Source: Muraenolepis orangiensis
Taxonomy: Eukaryota > Chordata > Actinopteri > Gadiformes > Muraenolepididae
NCBI GenBank assembly: GCA_027704905.1
Contig: CM051006.1
Span: 6,904,415 to 6,968,414, forward strand
Length of the DNA: 64,000 bases
Direction of reading: 5' to 3'
This document shows, piece by piece, positions 1 through 11,610 of this stretch; the first letter of the stretch is position 1; every line of letters begins with the position of its first letter. The notes under the pieces are model-generated. The model had not been told where the DNA came from and ran no database searches. It saw nothing but the letters and a program-made list of their open reading frames with translations. The translations under genes were made by a program, and so were the position numbers.

Positions 1-847
1 CCTCTTCTCTTCTCTTCTCCTCTCCTCTCCTCTCCTCCTCCTCCTCCTCCTCGTCACAGGAGAAGGAAAACAAACAAGTGAATGGCAAGTGAAACTGAAT
101 GGTGTAGCCCGACCGGATTCCTGATTCCTGTTTATACAGTACGTCCCGTCTTCCTTCTGGAGGGGCCAGTGGGGGCCGCTGGTGGTGGTGGTGGTGGTGT
201 TGGTGGTGGTGTTGGTGATGGTGGTGGTCTCATCGTCTCCTGGTGCTTTCCCGTAGAGCTGTTATTTTTGTTTCTGTTTTGGTTTTCAATGCTGGTCATT
301 CGTTCAGTGCTTTTGGTATTTTCTTTTTTTTGGTTTTACCTCACACTGGGAACTTTCCTTGTAACTGTTTATTTGTTTTTCTTTCTGTGTTTGTCGGTTT
401 TTATTTGCGAGTGTGGGGGGGGGGGGTGGGGTGGTCAAAACGTTGTAGGATCCCTAGACACCCCTGACATGGTTGGACTGGAGGTTAGGAGAGGGGTGGA
501 GACCGAGGAAAACCGAGGGATGAATTCACGAAGGTGCAGACCTTCTCTCGTCTCGCCCCCCCCCGCTCACGGAGGAAGGAAGGAACGACGTGAACAGAAA
601 GCCTCGGAACATTCCGAGGGGGCTTCCCGATCGTCTCTATTCGAAATCATCACCTGAAAAAAAACGACTTTTACGACGACAAACAACCATTCAGTCACCG
701 TTTTCATTGTTGCTGCTGCTAGCCACCTTCATTGTAAAAAAGAAACCTTAAGGCGAGGTTTTTCGTTGGTACCTTATCGAACCATCAATCGGGGGCGAAA
801 TGAGTAGACCATGGATGCGAAGAAGACATTTTGAGATGGAACTAAAC

Positions 848-1007
<160 letters not shown>

Positions 1008-1155
1008 TCTCCGTGGAGCCTCGCTGTGTCTCCTCCGGAACCTTCCGGGAAGTGGAAATGAACATTAACCCTTTGAATCCAACCGGTACTCAATTGCTGT
1101 GAACTTGAGGGAAATGTTTGAATGTCACATTGGTTATTGTACCTGTACCTAAAGT

Positions 1156-1160
<5 letters not shown>

Positions 1161-1225
<65 letters not shown>
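1161..1225. repeat. (GA)n microsatellite
   Basis: GA dinucleotides with a single GACA interruption near 1186. Confidence 0.97.
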
Positions 1226-1226
<1 letters not shown>

Positions 1227-1507
1227 CAATATGTGATTTGTTTGCGTATATTTTATATTCAGTATTAATGTTGGTACACTGTTTGTGTTTTTTTTTTCAT
1301 TTTCTTTTATTTTTCAAATGTAAATTATATGCTAATTTATTGCGTTGTGTCACTTGTCCTACCTTGTTTTCACTGCATGTAAAATTGAACTTTAAATTGA
1401 AGCATAGTGAGAAGAAGAAACACAATACAAGGTGCAGTGAAATGTTGGCCCTTCACCAATCTTTTTTTTAACGTTTTTTTATTTTATTTTTTTTAATAAG
1501 TAGACAA

Positions 1508-1534
1508 AATAAAAACTAATAAAATAATAATAAA
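1508..1534 (+). terminator. cluster of three poly(A) signals
   Basis: AATAAA occurs at 1508, 1518 and 1529, in AT-rich sequence. A GT/T-rich stretch follows at about 1560-1585, which could serve as a downstream element. It would end a plus-strand transcript entering from the left edge. Confidence 0.4.
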
Positions 1535-1676
1535 AAAAGAGCCTGTTTGGAAAGAGAGACTTTGTGTTCAACTCATTCTTTTTCCCCCCCGCTTGTCATA
1601 ACAACTCCATAATCCGAGCGAACTCTTGGAGCCAAAAATGAGCAGCCAGTTAAAAAAATAAAAACGCTTTTATCTC

Positions 1677-1680
<4 letters not shown>

Positions 1681-1716
<36 letters not shown>
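1681..1716. repeat. (TA)18 microsatellite
   Basis: Pure TA repeat of 36 bp in gene-free sequence. Confidence 0.97.
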
Positions 1717-1717
<1 letters not shown>

Positions 1718-2151
1718 CCCAAACAGCACACCCACGTACGTTATTTTGTTGTACATGTTCCCAATATAACTCAAAATGGCAGATCGGACACACGGATCTG
1801 GTTTAAAGCGTGCGTAAAGACCGATAAGGCATATTTATTTTACCGCAGGGAGGTTAGATAACGCACGTGTCGTGGCGTGATGCTGGCTGTGTATGTTTTT
1901 TTCCGATGTCCGTGTACACGTCACTGAAGTAACTAATGGAAAGCAATGGAGTCGGTGGTCCAATTCCAGCAGGCTTAGCAAACAGGCTTTGTGTCCTCTT
2001 TTTGGGATAAAAAAAATGCCTCTGGCCAATTTCGACATCGGCTAAAGTTCGTGATTCGGCTTTTGCTTCCTAAAGTCGCATTACTTCACATACTTCAATT
2101 TCTCCTTATGTCTCGCCTTCTCGTATGCCACCATTGATCGGTCATGTAGGC

Positions 2152-2616
2152 CAGGGGTTCCCAACCTTTTTTGTGCCACGGACCGGCAGATAAAAAATCT
2201 CGCGGACCGGTTGTCAATTTTCGCGGACCGGTTGTCAAAGTGTGTTGTCAACACACACCCCTAACAAAACGGCAGGGCTCGATTTCAGTATAAACGCGCA
2301 TGTATGCAGAGCACCCGTAACAAAACCCGGCTCGTTCGCGACCGACACGTCACTAGTGCGTAGTCTCTTTAGTAGCGCGTGCAACTGAAAGTCTCTCGTT
2401 ATGCCGCCGATATATATTTCATCTATATATATAGATTATACCGCCCATATATACCGCTATATAATCTATATATATATAGATTATACCGCCCGCCGTTCAC
2501 CTATACTCAAATTATTTGAGTCAAATATGATGATAAACACACAGCTGTTTCGCGGCCCGGCAGTAACACCTCCACGGCCCGGTACCGGTCCGCGGCCCGG
2601 CGGTTGGGAACCCCTG
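2152..2616. mobile_element. complete hAT-type MITE with 8-bp target-site duplication
   Basis: The 465-bp element begins CAGGGGTTCCCAACC and ends with its exact reverse complement GGTTGGGAACCCCTG. The 8-bp direct repeat ATGTAGGC flanks it at 2144-2151 and 2617-2624. Fifteen-bp termini starting CAGGGG and an 8-bp duplication are diagnostic of the hAT superfamily. Inside are subterminal repeats of the CGCGGACCGG / GCGGCCCGG type and an AT-rich core with self-complementary TATATA stretches (about 2407-2487). No transposase is encoded, so it is non-autonomous. The exact duplication suggests a fairly recent insertion. Confidence 0.93.
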
Positions 2617-2756
2617 ATGTAGGCTACAACTTAAGCCCTTCAAGCTAACATTGGTCAAACTGCATCTCAATCATTACCCCCCCCCCCGACTGACCGACAA
2701 CTGTTAAAAAAGTCATCTCATAAGCAATGCAAAGTACAGTTTATGTTAATGAAACA

Positions 2757-3112
2757 GTAAGTGTCCCGCACTGGGCCTCAAACTGACGACCTCCGGCATG
2801 AGAGGTGACATTCTAACGTGAGAAGCTGAAACCCATTGACCCTAGAATGTCTATTTAAGCTACGGGAGTGAGGTTTGCCACTGCACAGCACCACCTGCTG
2901 GCATCCGTTACACTCACCTCCCTAAACCTCACTGTCATCTGTGTCACGGCACCAATGTAAGTGTCCCGCACTGGGCTCGAACTGACGACCTCCGGCATGA
3001 GTGGCGACGTTCTAACGTGAGAAGCTAAAACCCATAGGCCCCTAGCGTCATCGCTAGAATGAGGGAGGTTTACTCACTGCACAGCACCACCTGCTGGCGT
3101 CCGTTACACTGA
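2757..3112 (-). mobile_element. two tandem copies of a tRNA-derived SINE-like repeat
   Basis: Copies at about 2757-2930 and 2957-3112 share the same order: GTGTCCCGCACTGGG, CGACCTCCGGCATGAG, GAGAAGCT, the CTAGAATG or CGCTAGAAT motif, and GCACAGCACCACCTGCTGGC. On the minus strand the second copy carries AGTTCGAGCCC, a good match to the tRNA B box (GGTTCGANNCC). Related copies lie at about 4280-4460 (plus) and 11283-11470 (minus). The family name is not known to me. Confidence 0.65.
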
Positions 3113-4279
3113 CTGTGTATTAGCTAATGTCTCCCTTTAAACGGTAAGGTGATGCTAAAGAGCATCAAGCATCTGTCCTGTATTGTCGGTCCATGATGAT
3201 ATGGAAATGTTCCTAGTTTTTATTTTCTTCCGGATCCCGGTCTGGATTCACTCTGGAGGTAACCGAAGGTGTTCCTCCTCCCCCACCCCCCCCTCCCCCC
3301 CTCCCCCTCCCCCGGTAATGAAATCCAAATATACAATAAGTGGTCCACTTAGCAGGGAAACCCTGGCCTCTGCTTTTAATCCACTGTCTCCCATTACCAG
3401 GGGAAGACGGATGGTGTGTTTGGGCTAATGCAGCACGTTTAGAATACCTGTTAAGTCCGGTCCCAGCGGCCAGTCTCCTGCACTGCTGGCAGTCGGCGGG
3501 GATGCTGTGATTCCATTAAGCGCCGCGGTACGTACATTACAGCGGACGGAGGTGGGGAGAGATAGAGGGAAAGACAGAGACAGACAGACACAGACAGACA
3601 GAGAGAGACAGAGAGAATGGATGGATGGATGGATTTCAGGCCAACTGGGGAAGGTTTAGACAACGGATGAGGCCAGAGTTAGTGGGTGTGCGTTGGATCA
3701 GATACAAAACTTGTGTATGTTTTGAAAATGAAAAGGTGTCTTTAGTGGCTGGCAGACAACAATATGAATAACATTGGTAGTAAGAAAAATAAGAAAACAA
3801 AATGTTAAATGATATCTACCTCCCATTTTTTTAAGAGAATCCATACACTGTCAGTTTTACTGACTGACAGTATGAGTAACCTATGTACCGGTAGTTCATA
3901 TGTTAACCAGAGATTATAGGCGCACCAATTTTACCGCAAGGTGTGTGACATCACTTACCCCGAAAGTGACGTCACAAAAGTGTGTGTCAACCCCGATGTG
4001 TACGACCGACAGACCGACCGACCAGCCGGCCCGGCCTAACCCAGTGGACTGGACCAACTGGGAGGCGGATCTATTCATCAGACATCTGGGTGGACACTCC
4101 CAATGTGTGATGTCATTTAAAAGAAAATCAAAACACTGCACCTGGTAAATGACTGTAATGTAATGTAATGGTGGTTAAAAACCCTCTGGTGCACTTTGAA
4201 GTGGACACGACGATATCCAAGTACGCTAGTGTGAGGGAGGCCAGCCGTTGGTGGTGCTGTTGCCGTGAAGTAAAGTAAA
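3113..4279. other. gene-free stretch with simple repeats
   Basis: Contains a C-rich run (3276-3314), GACA/GA-rich DNA (3556-3616) followed by a short (GGAT)n, and at 4143-4171 a (TGTAA)n tail like those ending L2-type retroelements. I see no exon, RNA gene or protein similarity. Confidence 0.6.
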
Positions 4280-4460
4280 CTCCTCATTCCCCCGACACCT
4301 AAAAGAGATGTTCTAGCGATAGATGCTAGAACGTGCGTTCGCCTCTCTCATGCCAGGGGGGGGGGGGGGGGGGGGGGGCGGAGGGCGGAGGGGCGGTGGT
4401 TGGCGGTGGTGGTGAGTTCAAACCCAGTGTAGGACACTCACTGTTACACACCAGCTGGTG
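4280..4460 (+). mobile_element. tRNA-derived SINE-like repeat, plus orientation, with long poly(G)
   Basis: Contains GAGTTCAAACCCAGTGTAGG (a tRNA B-box-like block) near 4412-4431. It is the reverse complement of the block in the copy at 11283-11470. A 23-G tract (4356-4378) sits just 5' of it, at the position where other copies also carry a G or C run. Confidence 0.6.
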
Positions 4461-4863
4461 TGTGCGGAGGAGGAGATTAGAGAAGGGGGCTTCTGGTTGA
4501 GAGGTGTGGAGAAGACGGGGACCAGGTAGCTCCTGTAAGCCCGGCACTCAGACTGTGAGTGTGACAGTGATTGAAGACAACCACCCACCCCACCACCCCT
4601 TCCCTCTTACCAGTGGCGAACCGTGTCTATCACAACTGGACCTTCTGTATACCACCACCCCCGATTCAAAAATGAGGTTGTTCCAAGTCAGACGGACGTC
4701 ACGGAGGCAGTCACTTTATGCGTTATCTCATTTAGGCAGATAAGATTGTCGCAGCCAATTTACAAGTTGACCATAGTTGCCAAAGGTAAGAAATGTAGTG
4801 AAGTAACAGCACAACACAACACAGACCACCACACAGTCTATCGAAGAAAGGGACAGTCTACAA

Positions 4864-5206
4864 CGCTTAACGTGAAAAGGTTTAACGTGACTTAAAGTTC
4901 CAAAACAGCAATCAATAATCACCAAATGTCTCTGGCATATGTCTTATCATTAGCACTTTCACCTGTCACAATATCAAAACCTAAATACGGAAGTGTTACC
5001 TTAAGTGTTTTCCTCTCATAATTCTATGTTTTCTTTACTGGCTCAATCGAGAGGAAAACACTTAACGTCACATAATGTCCATAATGGTAGGATTTATGTT
5101 TAGATATTGTGAAAGTGCTAATGACAAGACATATGCCAGATACATTTGGTGATTATTGATCGCGGTTTTGTAACTCTTAGTTACGTTAAGCCTTTTCACG
5201 TTAAAC
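4864..5206. repeat. imperfect palindrome (foldback element), about 155-bp arms
   Basis: The left arm 4864-5017 pairs with the right arm 5049-5206 around a 31-bp loop. Matching blocks include TTAACGTGAAAAGG, ATCAATAATCACCAAATGT, GGCATATGTCTT, AGCACTTTCAC and AAGTGTTTTCCTCTC. The arms differ by scattered substitutions and small indels. It lies just downstream of the hAT transposase remnant at 5390-5703, with which it may belong to one element. Confidence 0.9.
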
Positions 5207-5389
5207 GATGCAAAGAAAGATCAAGTCCAAACTCTCAATTTAAATGCACAACAATGCTTAACAAACCCAAGACAGCCATTAACTAATCAGTCAACAAGTG
5301 TGTGGAAACAAAATGCAACAACCAGCTCAACGAGATGCAACACTGAGACAAAACCAGCAAAGACATTAGTCTCACTCACCAATTATGTT

Positions 5390-5703
5390 CACTGAAAGAC
5401 CAAATCCATTCTCCTGTCGTTCTGGATGAATGTTTCGATAACCCGGTCAGAAAGATTATCACTGCTTTTCAGATCCAAAATAAGTTGCCATTCAAGGTAT
5501 GGAAGCTAATGCAGTGAGTCGGGATTATTCTGTTCCTCCATATGTTTTTATCCGTTTGAGGGCGGAAAATGTCCTTTCCACAGATGCAGTGGTGACGGGG
5601 ATCGTTAAAACTTTTTTACAATGTCCATCTTTTCACTGAATGGTCGTCTTGAAAAGGGTACTAACAACAATTCCGCAACAACATCATCTTCACCTGTTGC
5701 CAT
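5390..5703 (-). pseudogene. internally deleted, frameshifted hAT transposase (ZMYM1-like)
   Basis: A minus-strand ATG at 5703 opens a short frame with the motif PFSRRPFSEKMDIVKK, the amino-terminal motif of ZMYM1-like hAT proteins. It stops after about 31 codons near 5611. A different frame then encodes TASVERTFSALKRIKTY, the classic C-terminal hAT dimerisation signature (about 5540-5603). A further frame shift leads to DRVIETFIQNDRRMDLVFQ and a stop at 5390-5392. The whole middle (RNase-H-like catalytic core and BED/TTF zinc finger) is missing, so it is inactive. The start of the plus-strand block at 4612 (CAGTGGCGAACC) and the block at 6046-6057 (minus strand CAGTGTTACGTT) look like hAT termini, but I found no matching target duplication. 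Confidence 0.85.
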
Positions 5704-6059
5704 TTCGACGTAAAAAACCTACGTAGAAAAAAAACAACGTAGCACTAAGCTAGATCCTCTGTCTCGAGCCAGTGAAACTAGACCTTCTAGGGCACTATGG
5801 AACTGTGGGGAAATCTGAGAGAGTACGCCCATTGGCTACATTTCAATATATGATTGGTTGATCAAATTGTCAATCCAAACGTACGCTCTCATGCAGTTTA
5901 AGGGCCAAAGCATGCGGGAGTACTTGCGGGAGGCTGAAGGATATTCTTCCCAGCAACCCAGAAAAATATCTGATTGGTTGCATTTTATTTCGAACACAAA
6001 ACCACTCAAATGCGTCGTGCATGGACCGAGAAAGACAAACAAATCAACGTAACACTGTA

Positions 6060-7575
6060 ATATAACAGATCAACAACACAGATACCATTCTCATTTATTA
6101 ATTTAATTACAATTTTATTTATACAATTAATTCGATTTTTTTGTTGGTTTCATCTGAGGGTTCCAGGGTCTTCTCTGAATATCTTGAAGGCCCTGACGCT
6201 TCACCACTGCCTCTTACACAGGGTAGTACCAGGCCAGGGGAAGCACGGGCAGCAATCTGCTCCACTGGGAGAACGCCAACGGGAGGGGTGGGGGGGGGAG
6301 GGTGTCTATTTTAGACCCAAAGTAATCGTGTCTGTTGTTGTCGGCTACTTTGCGCGTTCCTCTCGAGGGCCGCTAAGGGATTACGCCGGGGGGTGTGAAA
6401 CAACACGGCTTTTCATCAGACCCCCCCCCGTATCATGTGTTCATGCGGTCCTTCCACCGCCGGAGTGAAGGGCCGAAAAGGAGCAAAAAGGTGGCCCCCA
6501 GATGGTGTGATCCGAGACAGCGCACAAGCTGTCGGGGCGAAGAGGTCTGACAGCCTGGAATGCTAACCCCCCCCCCCCCCCGCACTCCTACTGGGATGGG
6601 AAGGTTATGCCGGTAGTAGCACCTGCTATCCACTCCAGAAGGCTCTGCTGGGTTCCCACAGCTGAGGTCCAGATTACAACCGGGCGTGGAGGAGGAGAGA
6701 GATCAAAGGAACTCAGGGCGGCGGTAGCAGTAGCGGTAGATTTAGAAGATGAAGAAGAAGAAGAAGAAGAGTGAAAGCAGCCTTTTCACACTAAATTGCG
6801 GTTTCCACATGACGACAACAACAACACACAAAGGTCAACGGATGACCCATCTCTTCAGCAGCTGTGCCGCTTAACCTCTACGACGGTCTCGTGGCGCGGA
6901 ACGATATTACAGGCTTTGACCGGAACCAGATGAACACTAATAAAGCCGCGTCGTATCGGAAGTCACGCGCGTGCGCTTGTGTTGCGTGTTGCTTGTGTTT
7001 TCAATGCGCACCCGCTTGATCTATTGGTTTGTTTGTTTGTTTGTGCGGAGACTAAAAGGTGCATTAAGGCATCGACGGGCCATCCATAATCAAAAGCGAC
7101 CTCGCCCCAGACCCTCAGACTCGGCGAGAACGGCGAGATCCTACGTCTATTAGAGTAATTGTGTTCTTGGCCAGCGTTTTTTTGGCCTGGCAGGTAGCCG
7201 GGTCACCTTCTGGGCAGAGCATCTTCTCTCTCTCCCCCACCCCCACGCGGTCACTAAAGTAGATTATATTTATCGAGAATCAATAGGCACTCCACTGATA
7301 GGCCACACTTGTGGACGGGTGGGGGCTGTGGGTGGGAGGGTGAATAAATGCGATCATAATAAGCGTGAGATAATGCAGGAGGGGGGGGCGTTCTGCGGCT
7401 CCCTGGGTCCTAGAGTTGCAGAGGGAAGGGGAGCGGACGTTGGGAGCCGTCTCTTCTAGAACAGTGTGGTTACGCTTAAGTACAGGCCTTGAACATACCA
7501 TGAGTCTTGACCTACACTACCACGCTACCGTGGTCCAGAACCATCGTGAGAGACAGCAAAAGAGAGAGACAGTCG
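6060..7575. other. gene-free stretch
   Basis: Unique-looking sequence with short homopolymers (6287-6301 G, 6421-6429 C, 6568-6581 C), a (GAA)n run near 6748-6771 and a C/G-rich block near 7381-7390. No exon-like structure, transposon protein or RNA gene was recognised. Confidence 0.5.
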
Positions 7576-7661
7576 TCGGGTTTCCATCACCATATTTCGA
7601 GGTATCGGATTAGAAAATGTTGATGTAAACGGCCAAATTCGAAATAAACTTCCTCTGATTC

Positions 7662-8946
7662 AAATATATTGTTGTTTGCCAGCCATACAACTTTACAAGA
7701 CAGATTTGATAAATAACATTGTAAACACAAAGCACGCATCCATACACTTCAATGACTTCAACATCTACTAAAAACATGCTTCGCTGCGACTAAGACATTT
7801 TCCTTTCGGTTGATCATCATTTAAATTTCAGCGGCCATTTCTTCAAGAACAATCCTGTGGCTATGAACAGGCCAAAGTCCATTAAATTGTGCACCCATTA
7901 CCCAACTGAGACGTCTCGTTAGCTTGATGCCGCTAATAGCATAGTAGTGCAACCCTTGATACGCTTGATAACCCTTGATACGTTGATACACTCGCTTGAG
8001 GTGGTTTTTGACTGATTCGAATAGAGTTCATTCGCAAAAGCGGAGATGGAAACAACTTTGCCAAATCAATTCTGACGTAGCAAACTTTGAACTCCTGTGA
8101 CTTACGCTGTCGGCTTCTTCTCAAGCGCTCCTATTACCCGAAAACATGGCTGATGTCACCGCCCGATATCCGTCATTGCTGACGTAGTTTGTTCTCCCCA
8201 ACTAGTTGATGGGAACAACTTATTTGCATTTCCTTTTTTTTGTTCAACTGTTAGATGGAAACCCAGCTAGAAGGAGACAGAGCGAGAGAGACAGAGACAG
8301 AGACAGAGACAGAGAGAGAGAGAGAGACACCAGGGACACGACCAGTGGAAATACAAACATAAAACGTCCAACTTCAACCAGTGCGCCAATGTGTCAGGTA
8401 GTGTCATCACATTGCTACACAATCCAGTTCCATCGGGAGAACAGATTGGTTCTCATCCAGAACAATAAAAGGGAGGGTGAAGGTGAAGGTAAAGAAGAAG
8501 ATGTGATGTCTGTAGCTGACTCCACGTTGGGATGAAGCCCATTCAGTATCCAGCCAAACTGCAGCACCAGCCCCTGAGTGCTATGAATAGAAAAAGACAC
8601 CAGAAAGACCCATAGAGGGTTGCAATTAGCGGAATCATGCTAACGAGACGTCTCAGTTTGGGTTATGGGTGCACATTTTTTAATGGACTTTGGCCTGTTC
8701 ATAGCCACAGGATTGTTGCACGAACAGTCGTCGAGGAAATGGCAGCTAAAATTAAAACGATGATCAACCGAATTGATGCGGTTAAACGGGTTTCAGAGGG
8801 AAAACGTCTTAGTCGCAGCGAAAGCATGTTCTTAAACGATTTGGAAGTCATTGAAGTGTGCGGATGCGTGCTTTGTGTTTACAATGTTATTTATCAAATC
8901 TGTCTTGTAAAGTTGTATATCTGGCAAACAACAATATATTTGGGAT
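7662..8946. repeat. long inverted repeat with coding-like arms
   Basis: Arms 7662-7941 and 8622-8946 are reverse complements over nearly their whole length, around a 680-bp loop. Shared blocks include CTAACGAGACGTCTCAGTT, TTTGGCCTGTTCATAGCCAC, CTTAGTCGCAGCG and GCAAACAACAATATATTTG. The right arm holds about 28 bp near 8775-8805 that the left arm lacks, and it keeps an open frame from 8637 (127 codons) including VEEMAAKIKTMINR. This looks like a pair of diverged transposon copies inserted head to head. No family is assigned. A short inverted pair GGGTTTCCATC (7578-7588) and its complement (8254-8264) may mark another insertion in the loop. Confidence 0.85.
8278..8330. repeat. (GACA)/(GA)n simple repeat
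   Basis: GAGACAGA units within the loop of the long inverted repeat. Confidence 0.9.
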
Positions 8947-9842
8947 ACAACAACACTTCAATAAATCTTCAATGCTTTTTTGTTATTTTATGTGCACATG
9001 TCGGCCTCGCTCAGACTTAAAAGTTAAAAATGAACCAAATTGAAGCAAGACTTTTTGGATATGCTTGTGAAAAGTGGTAGTAATTAAATTAGATTGGTAC
9101 TAGCTGTGATTTAGGACCGAAAGAGCCAAGAAGACACAATATGGCAGAAGCCTTTCCCTTCTTGGACCCGATAGTGTAATATTATTCTTACCTAAAGAAT
9201 GAACCATTTAACAGCTCTCTTAAAATACGAAAGAAAATCCTTAAATGGAGATATTTTCATAAAATCCATTTAAAGAGGTTAGATAACAGTAATTTAATGC
9301 AAATTGACCATTTTGTTTGAGGTTGAAAATATTTCTGAGGTTTGAGTCTTTCGGGGGTTTCGACCTTCCTCTCTCTCTTGGTTACACGGGTCGGGGCTGA
9401 ATTCATTGTTTTGACTATCTTTCTTCAATGCCCCCGCAAATTCTGGAAAATAGCATTCATTCCTGATCCAATTCCTTCGGATACGGGATCGGAGGAACCG
9501 TATGCATAGTACTTACTCGGACCCTTGCTAGGAACTTTGGCAAAAGGCCCGAGCGCATGTTAGCGATAGGTCCTCCACATTGCTAAGGGGACCACAGGAC
9601 CTGGCTAAGCAAGAGCTTAACACAATGCAGCCGACTCCCTCCGGAGGGCAGCTCCCACTCTGGGTTGACCGTGTCCGAATGAATGACGGAGGACCCTCAC
9701 GCTACGGTCTGCTGTAACACGAGAAGTCCGTTTTGAAGCTTATCTCATGAACACGCTTTTCGACAAGAGACCAACAGGAGGCCTACAGGAAAGGCCGCTC
9801 TACGAAGCTGTAGGTCGCCAAATGCCATCTACAACCTAAAGT
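8947..9842. other. gene-free stretch
   Basis: AT-rich to about 9340, then mixed composition. No splice-bounded coding segment, simple repeat longer than 20 bp or recognised element was seen. Confidence 0.5.
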
Positions 9843-10243
9843 CTAAATTCTGGAGGATTGAATACTCTTCATAGGTCACTTACACATTACATTAGTCATT
9901 TAGCAGACGCTTTTATTCAAAGCGACTTACAATAGTGTGTTTCAACAAAGGGTAGGTAAGAGTAGTGCAATTCATTCCTAACAATTGTAAACATACATGT
10001 GCACACACAAACACACACACACACACACACACACAGTGTGTTAGTTTCCCTGTATTTAACCCATCCTAATATTAGGAGCAGGGGACAGCTGTTGTATATA
10101 TAAAGCGCCCGGGGAGCAGTGTGTAGGGGTCCCTTGGTGCTCAAGGGCACCTTGGCAGTGCTCAGGTGCTTCGGGGATTTGAACCTTTGCGGGTTTTCCC
10201 AAGCCAAGTCCCTCTGAACACTCTGAGCTATCCTGCCGCCCAA
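9843..10243 (-). mobile_element. tRNA-derived SINE with L2-like tail
   Basis: Read on the minus strand, the head near 10243 has GGCAGGATAGCTCAGAGTG (A-box-like), and further in there is a B-box-like GGTTCAAATCC. The body includes the CCTTGAGCACCAAGGGACC-type block. The 3' part contains AAGTCGCTTTGAATAAAAGC followed by GTCTGCTAAATGACTAATG, the tail shared with L2-type LINEs, and then the GGAGGATTGAAT block also found at 14.47 and 33.09 kb. A (CA)n run lies inside (10011-10036). Confidence 0.8.
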
Positions 10244-10439
10244 CAGCAGCATATCAATGAAGGTGGTATTAAAATATATATCTTAAAAAGATATGCTTCC
10301 AAAGCTCAATACATCAGAAGGTTAAAGCTATTTTTTTTTTTTTTAATGGGATGAATATTCGATTGCTGATATGAAACCTTGCATATATTGAAGGCATCTG
10401 TAGGGCATCGGTGGACAATTACAAAAAACTGCTGTCCTT

Positions 10440-10465
10440 TGGGGGGGGGGGGGGGGGGGGGGGGG
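10440..10465. repeat. 26-bp poly(G) tract
   Basis: Uninterrupted G run, followed by TGTGTGTGG and GGAGG-rich sequence. Confidence 0.97.
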
Positions 10466-10739
10466 TGTGTGTGGAGGGGGAGGAGGGCAGTACTGGAATA
10501 CCAAGCATGACATCACATAAGCCACTTAATCTTATGTCCTTTGGATCTCATTCACTTCTCTCAGCAGAGACAGCATGTTCTCCAAAATATGCGTGTGTGC
10601 TACATCAGTAAAGAAGTAACATTGACTTGGAAAGAAAAACCACCGATTACAAATCGTGAAGGTTGCGAATGTGTGTGTGATGGATGCATCACACATTCGC
10701 CAATGTACCGGTAGTGAAGCTGTTCCTTAATGCATGGAG

Positions 10740-10783
10740 CCCTCTCTCTCTCTCTCTCTCTCTCACGCACACACACACACACA
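10740..10783. repeat. (CT)n-(CA)n compound microsatellite
   Basis: CT units (10742-10764) change to CA units (10766-10783). Confidence 0.95.
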
Positions 10784-10977
10784 GTGTCTGACGCCAGACT
10801 AGAGGGACCCCCAGGTATGTCGGTGTTCTACAGGCAGGAGGTGAAAGAATCACTTTGCTATTTTTAACTTGGGCCCACAAGGGCAAAGGGAGACATCGGT
10901 CGAAAGTGAACAGCGAGCTAATGCTGTTAGCTTCCCATCTCATCACCGAGGGTCAGGGGGACCAGGAGAGGTACTTC

Positions 10978-10980
<3 letters not shown>

Positions 10981-11071
<91 letters not shown>
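10981..11071. repeat. (GA)n microsatellite
   Basis: About 45 uninterrupted AG units. Confidence 0.98.
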
Positions 11072-11074
<3 letters not shown>

Positions 11075-11282
11075 TTGCGATGGCGGTGTGTGGAGAGTTC
11101 TCCTGGCGGTCACTTCACGTTTTATGGTCTCCTCTTTTCCTTTAAAATGTCACCTCTTAAAATAACGACACCTGATGAGAAAAGTGTATTTGGTGTCTGA
11201 TAATGACACCTAAGCATCACTTTGTAAAAAAAAAAAAAAAAAAGTGTCTTCGTATTCATTACTATTTATTCATTCAGCAGGT

Positions 11283-11470
11283 GTACCAGTGAGTGTCCCT
11301 CACGGGGTTCAAACTCACGACCCCCCCCCCCCCCCCATGAGAGGCAGACGCTCTGAACAAGCCTAAACCCACAGGCTCCGGCTTCATCGCTAGAATGTCT
11401 TTTAGGTGTCCGGGCAGTAAGTTTTACTCACTGTGCAGCACTACCAGCTAGCTGGCTTCCGATATACTGG
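11283..11470 (-). mobile_element. tRNA-derived SINE-like repeat interrupted by poly(C)
   Basis: Shares GGGTTCAAACTCACGAC, GAGGCAGACGCTCTGAA and GCTAGAATGTCTTTTAGGTG with the copies at 2.76-3.11 kb and, inverted, at 4.28 kb. A 17-bp poly(C) (about 11320-11336) sits at the place where the 4.28-kb copy carries poly(G). Confidence 0.6.
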
Positions 11471-11519
11471 TACTACTTTTATCCAAAGTGATTTTTTGGA
11501 TTTTTGGATGTCATTAAGG

Positions 11520-11610
11520 TATAGAGCATCCTATACCTGCTCAGGGCCACGTTTGGGTTTTCGAAACCCAGAACCTCTCGGCTGGGAGTCCGGCCGACCC
11601 AACACCTAAC
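11520..11610 (-). mobile_element. tRNA-like SINE head fragment
   Basis: On the minus strand it reads as TCTAGCCGTTAGGTGTTGGG, then GGACTCCCAGCCGAGAGGTT and a CTGGGTTTCGAAAAC B-box region. The same block order occurs in the fragments at 21.53, 32.10, 48.06, 52.39 and 63.33 kb. Confidence 0.55.

Noticed and set aside
82..657. 191-codon plus-strand open frame
   Set aside because: Composed of GGT repeats, T-rich hydrophobic runs and a C run; no domain, no splice context and no recognisable similarity.
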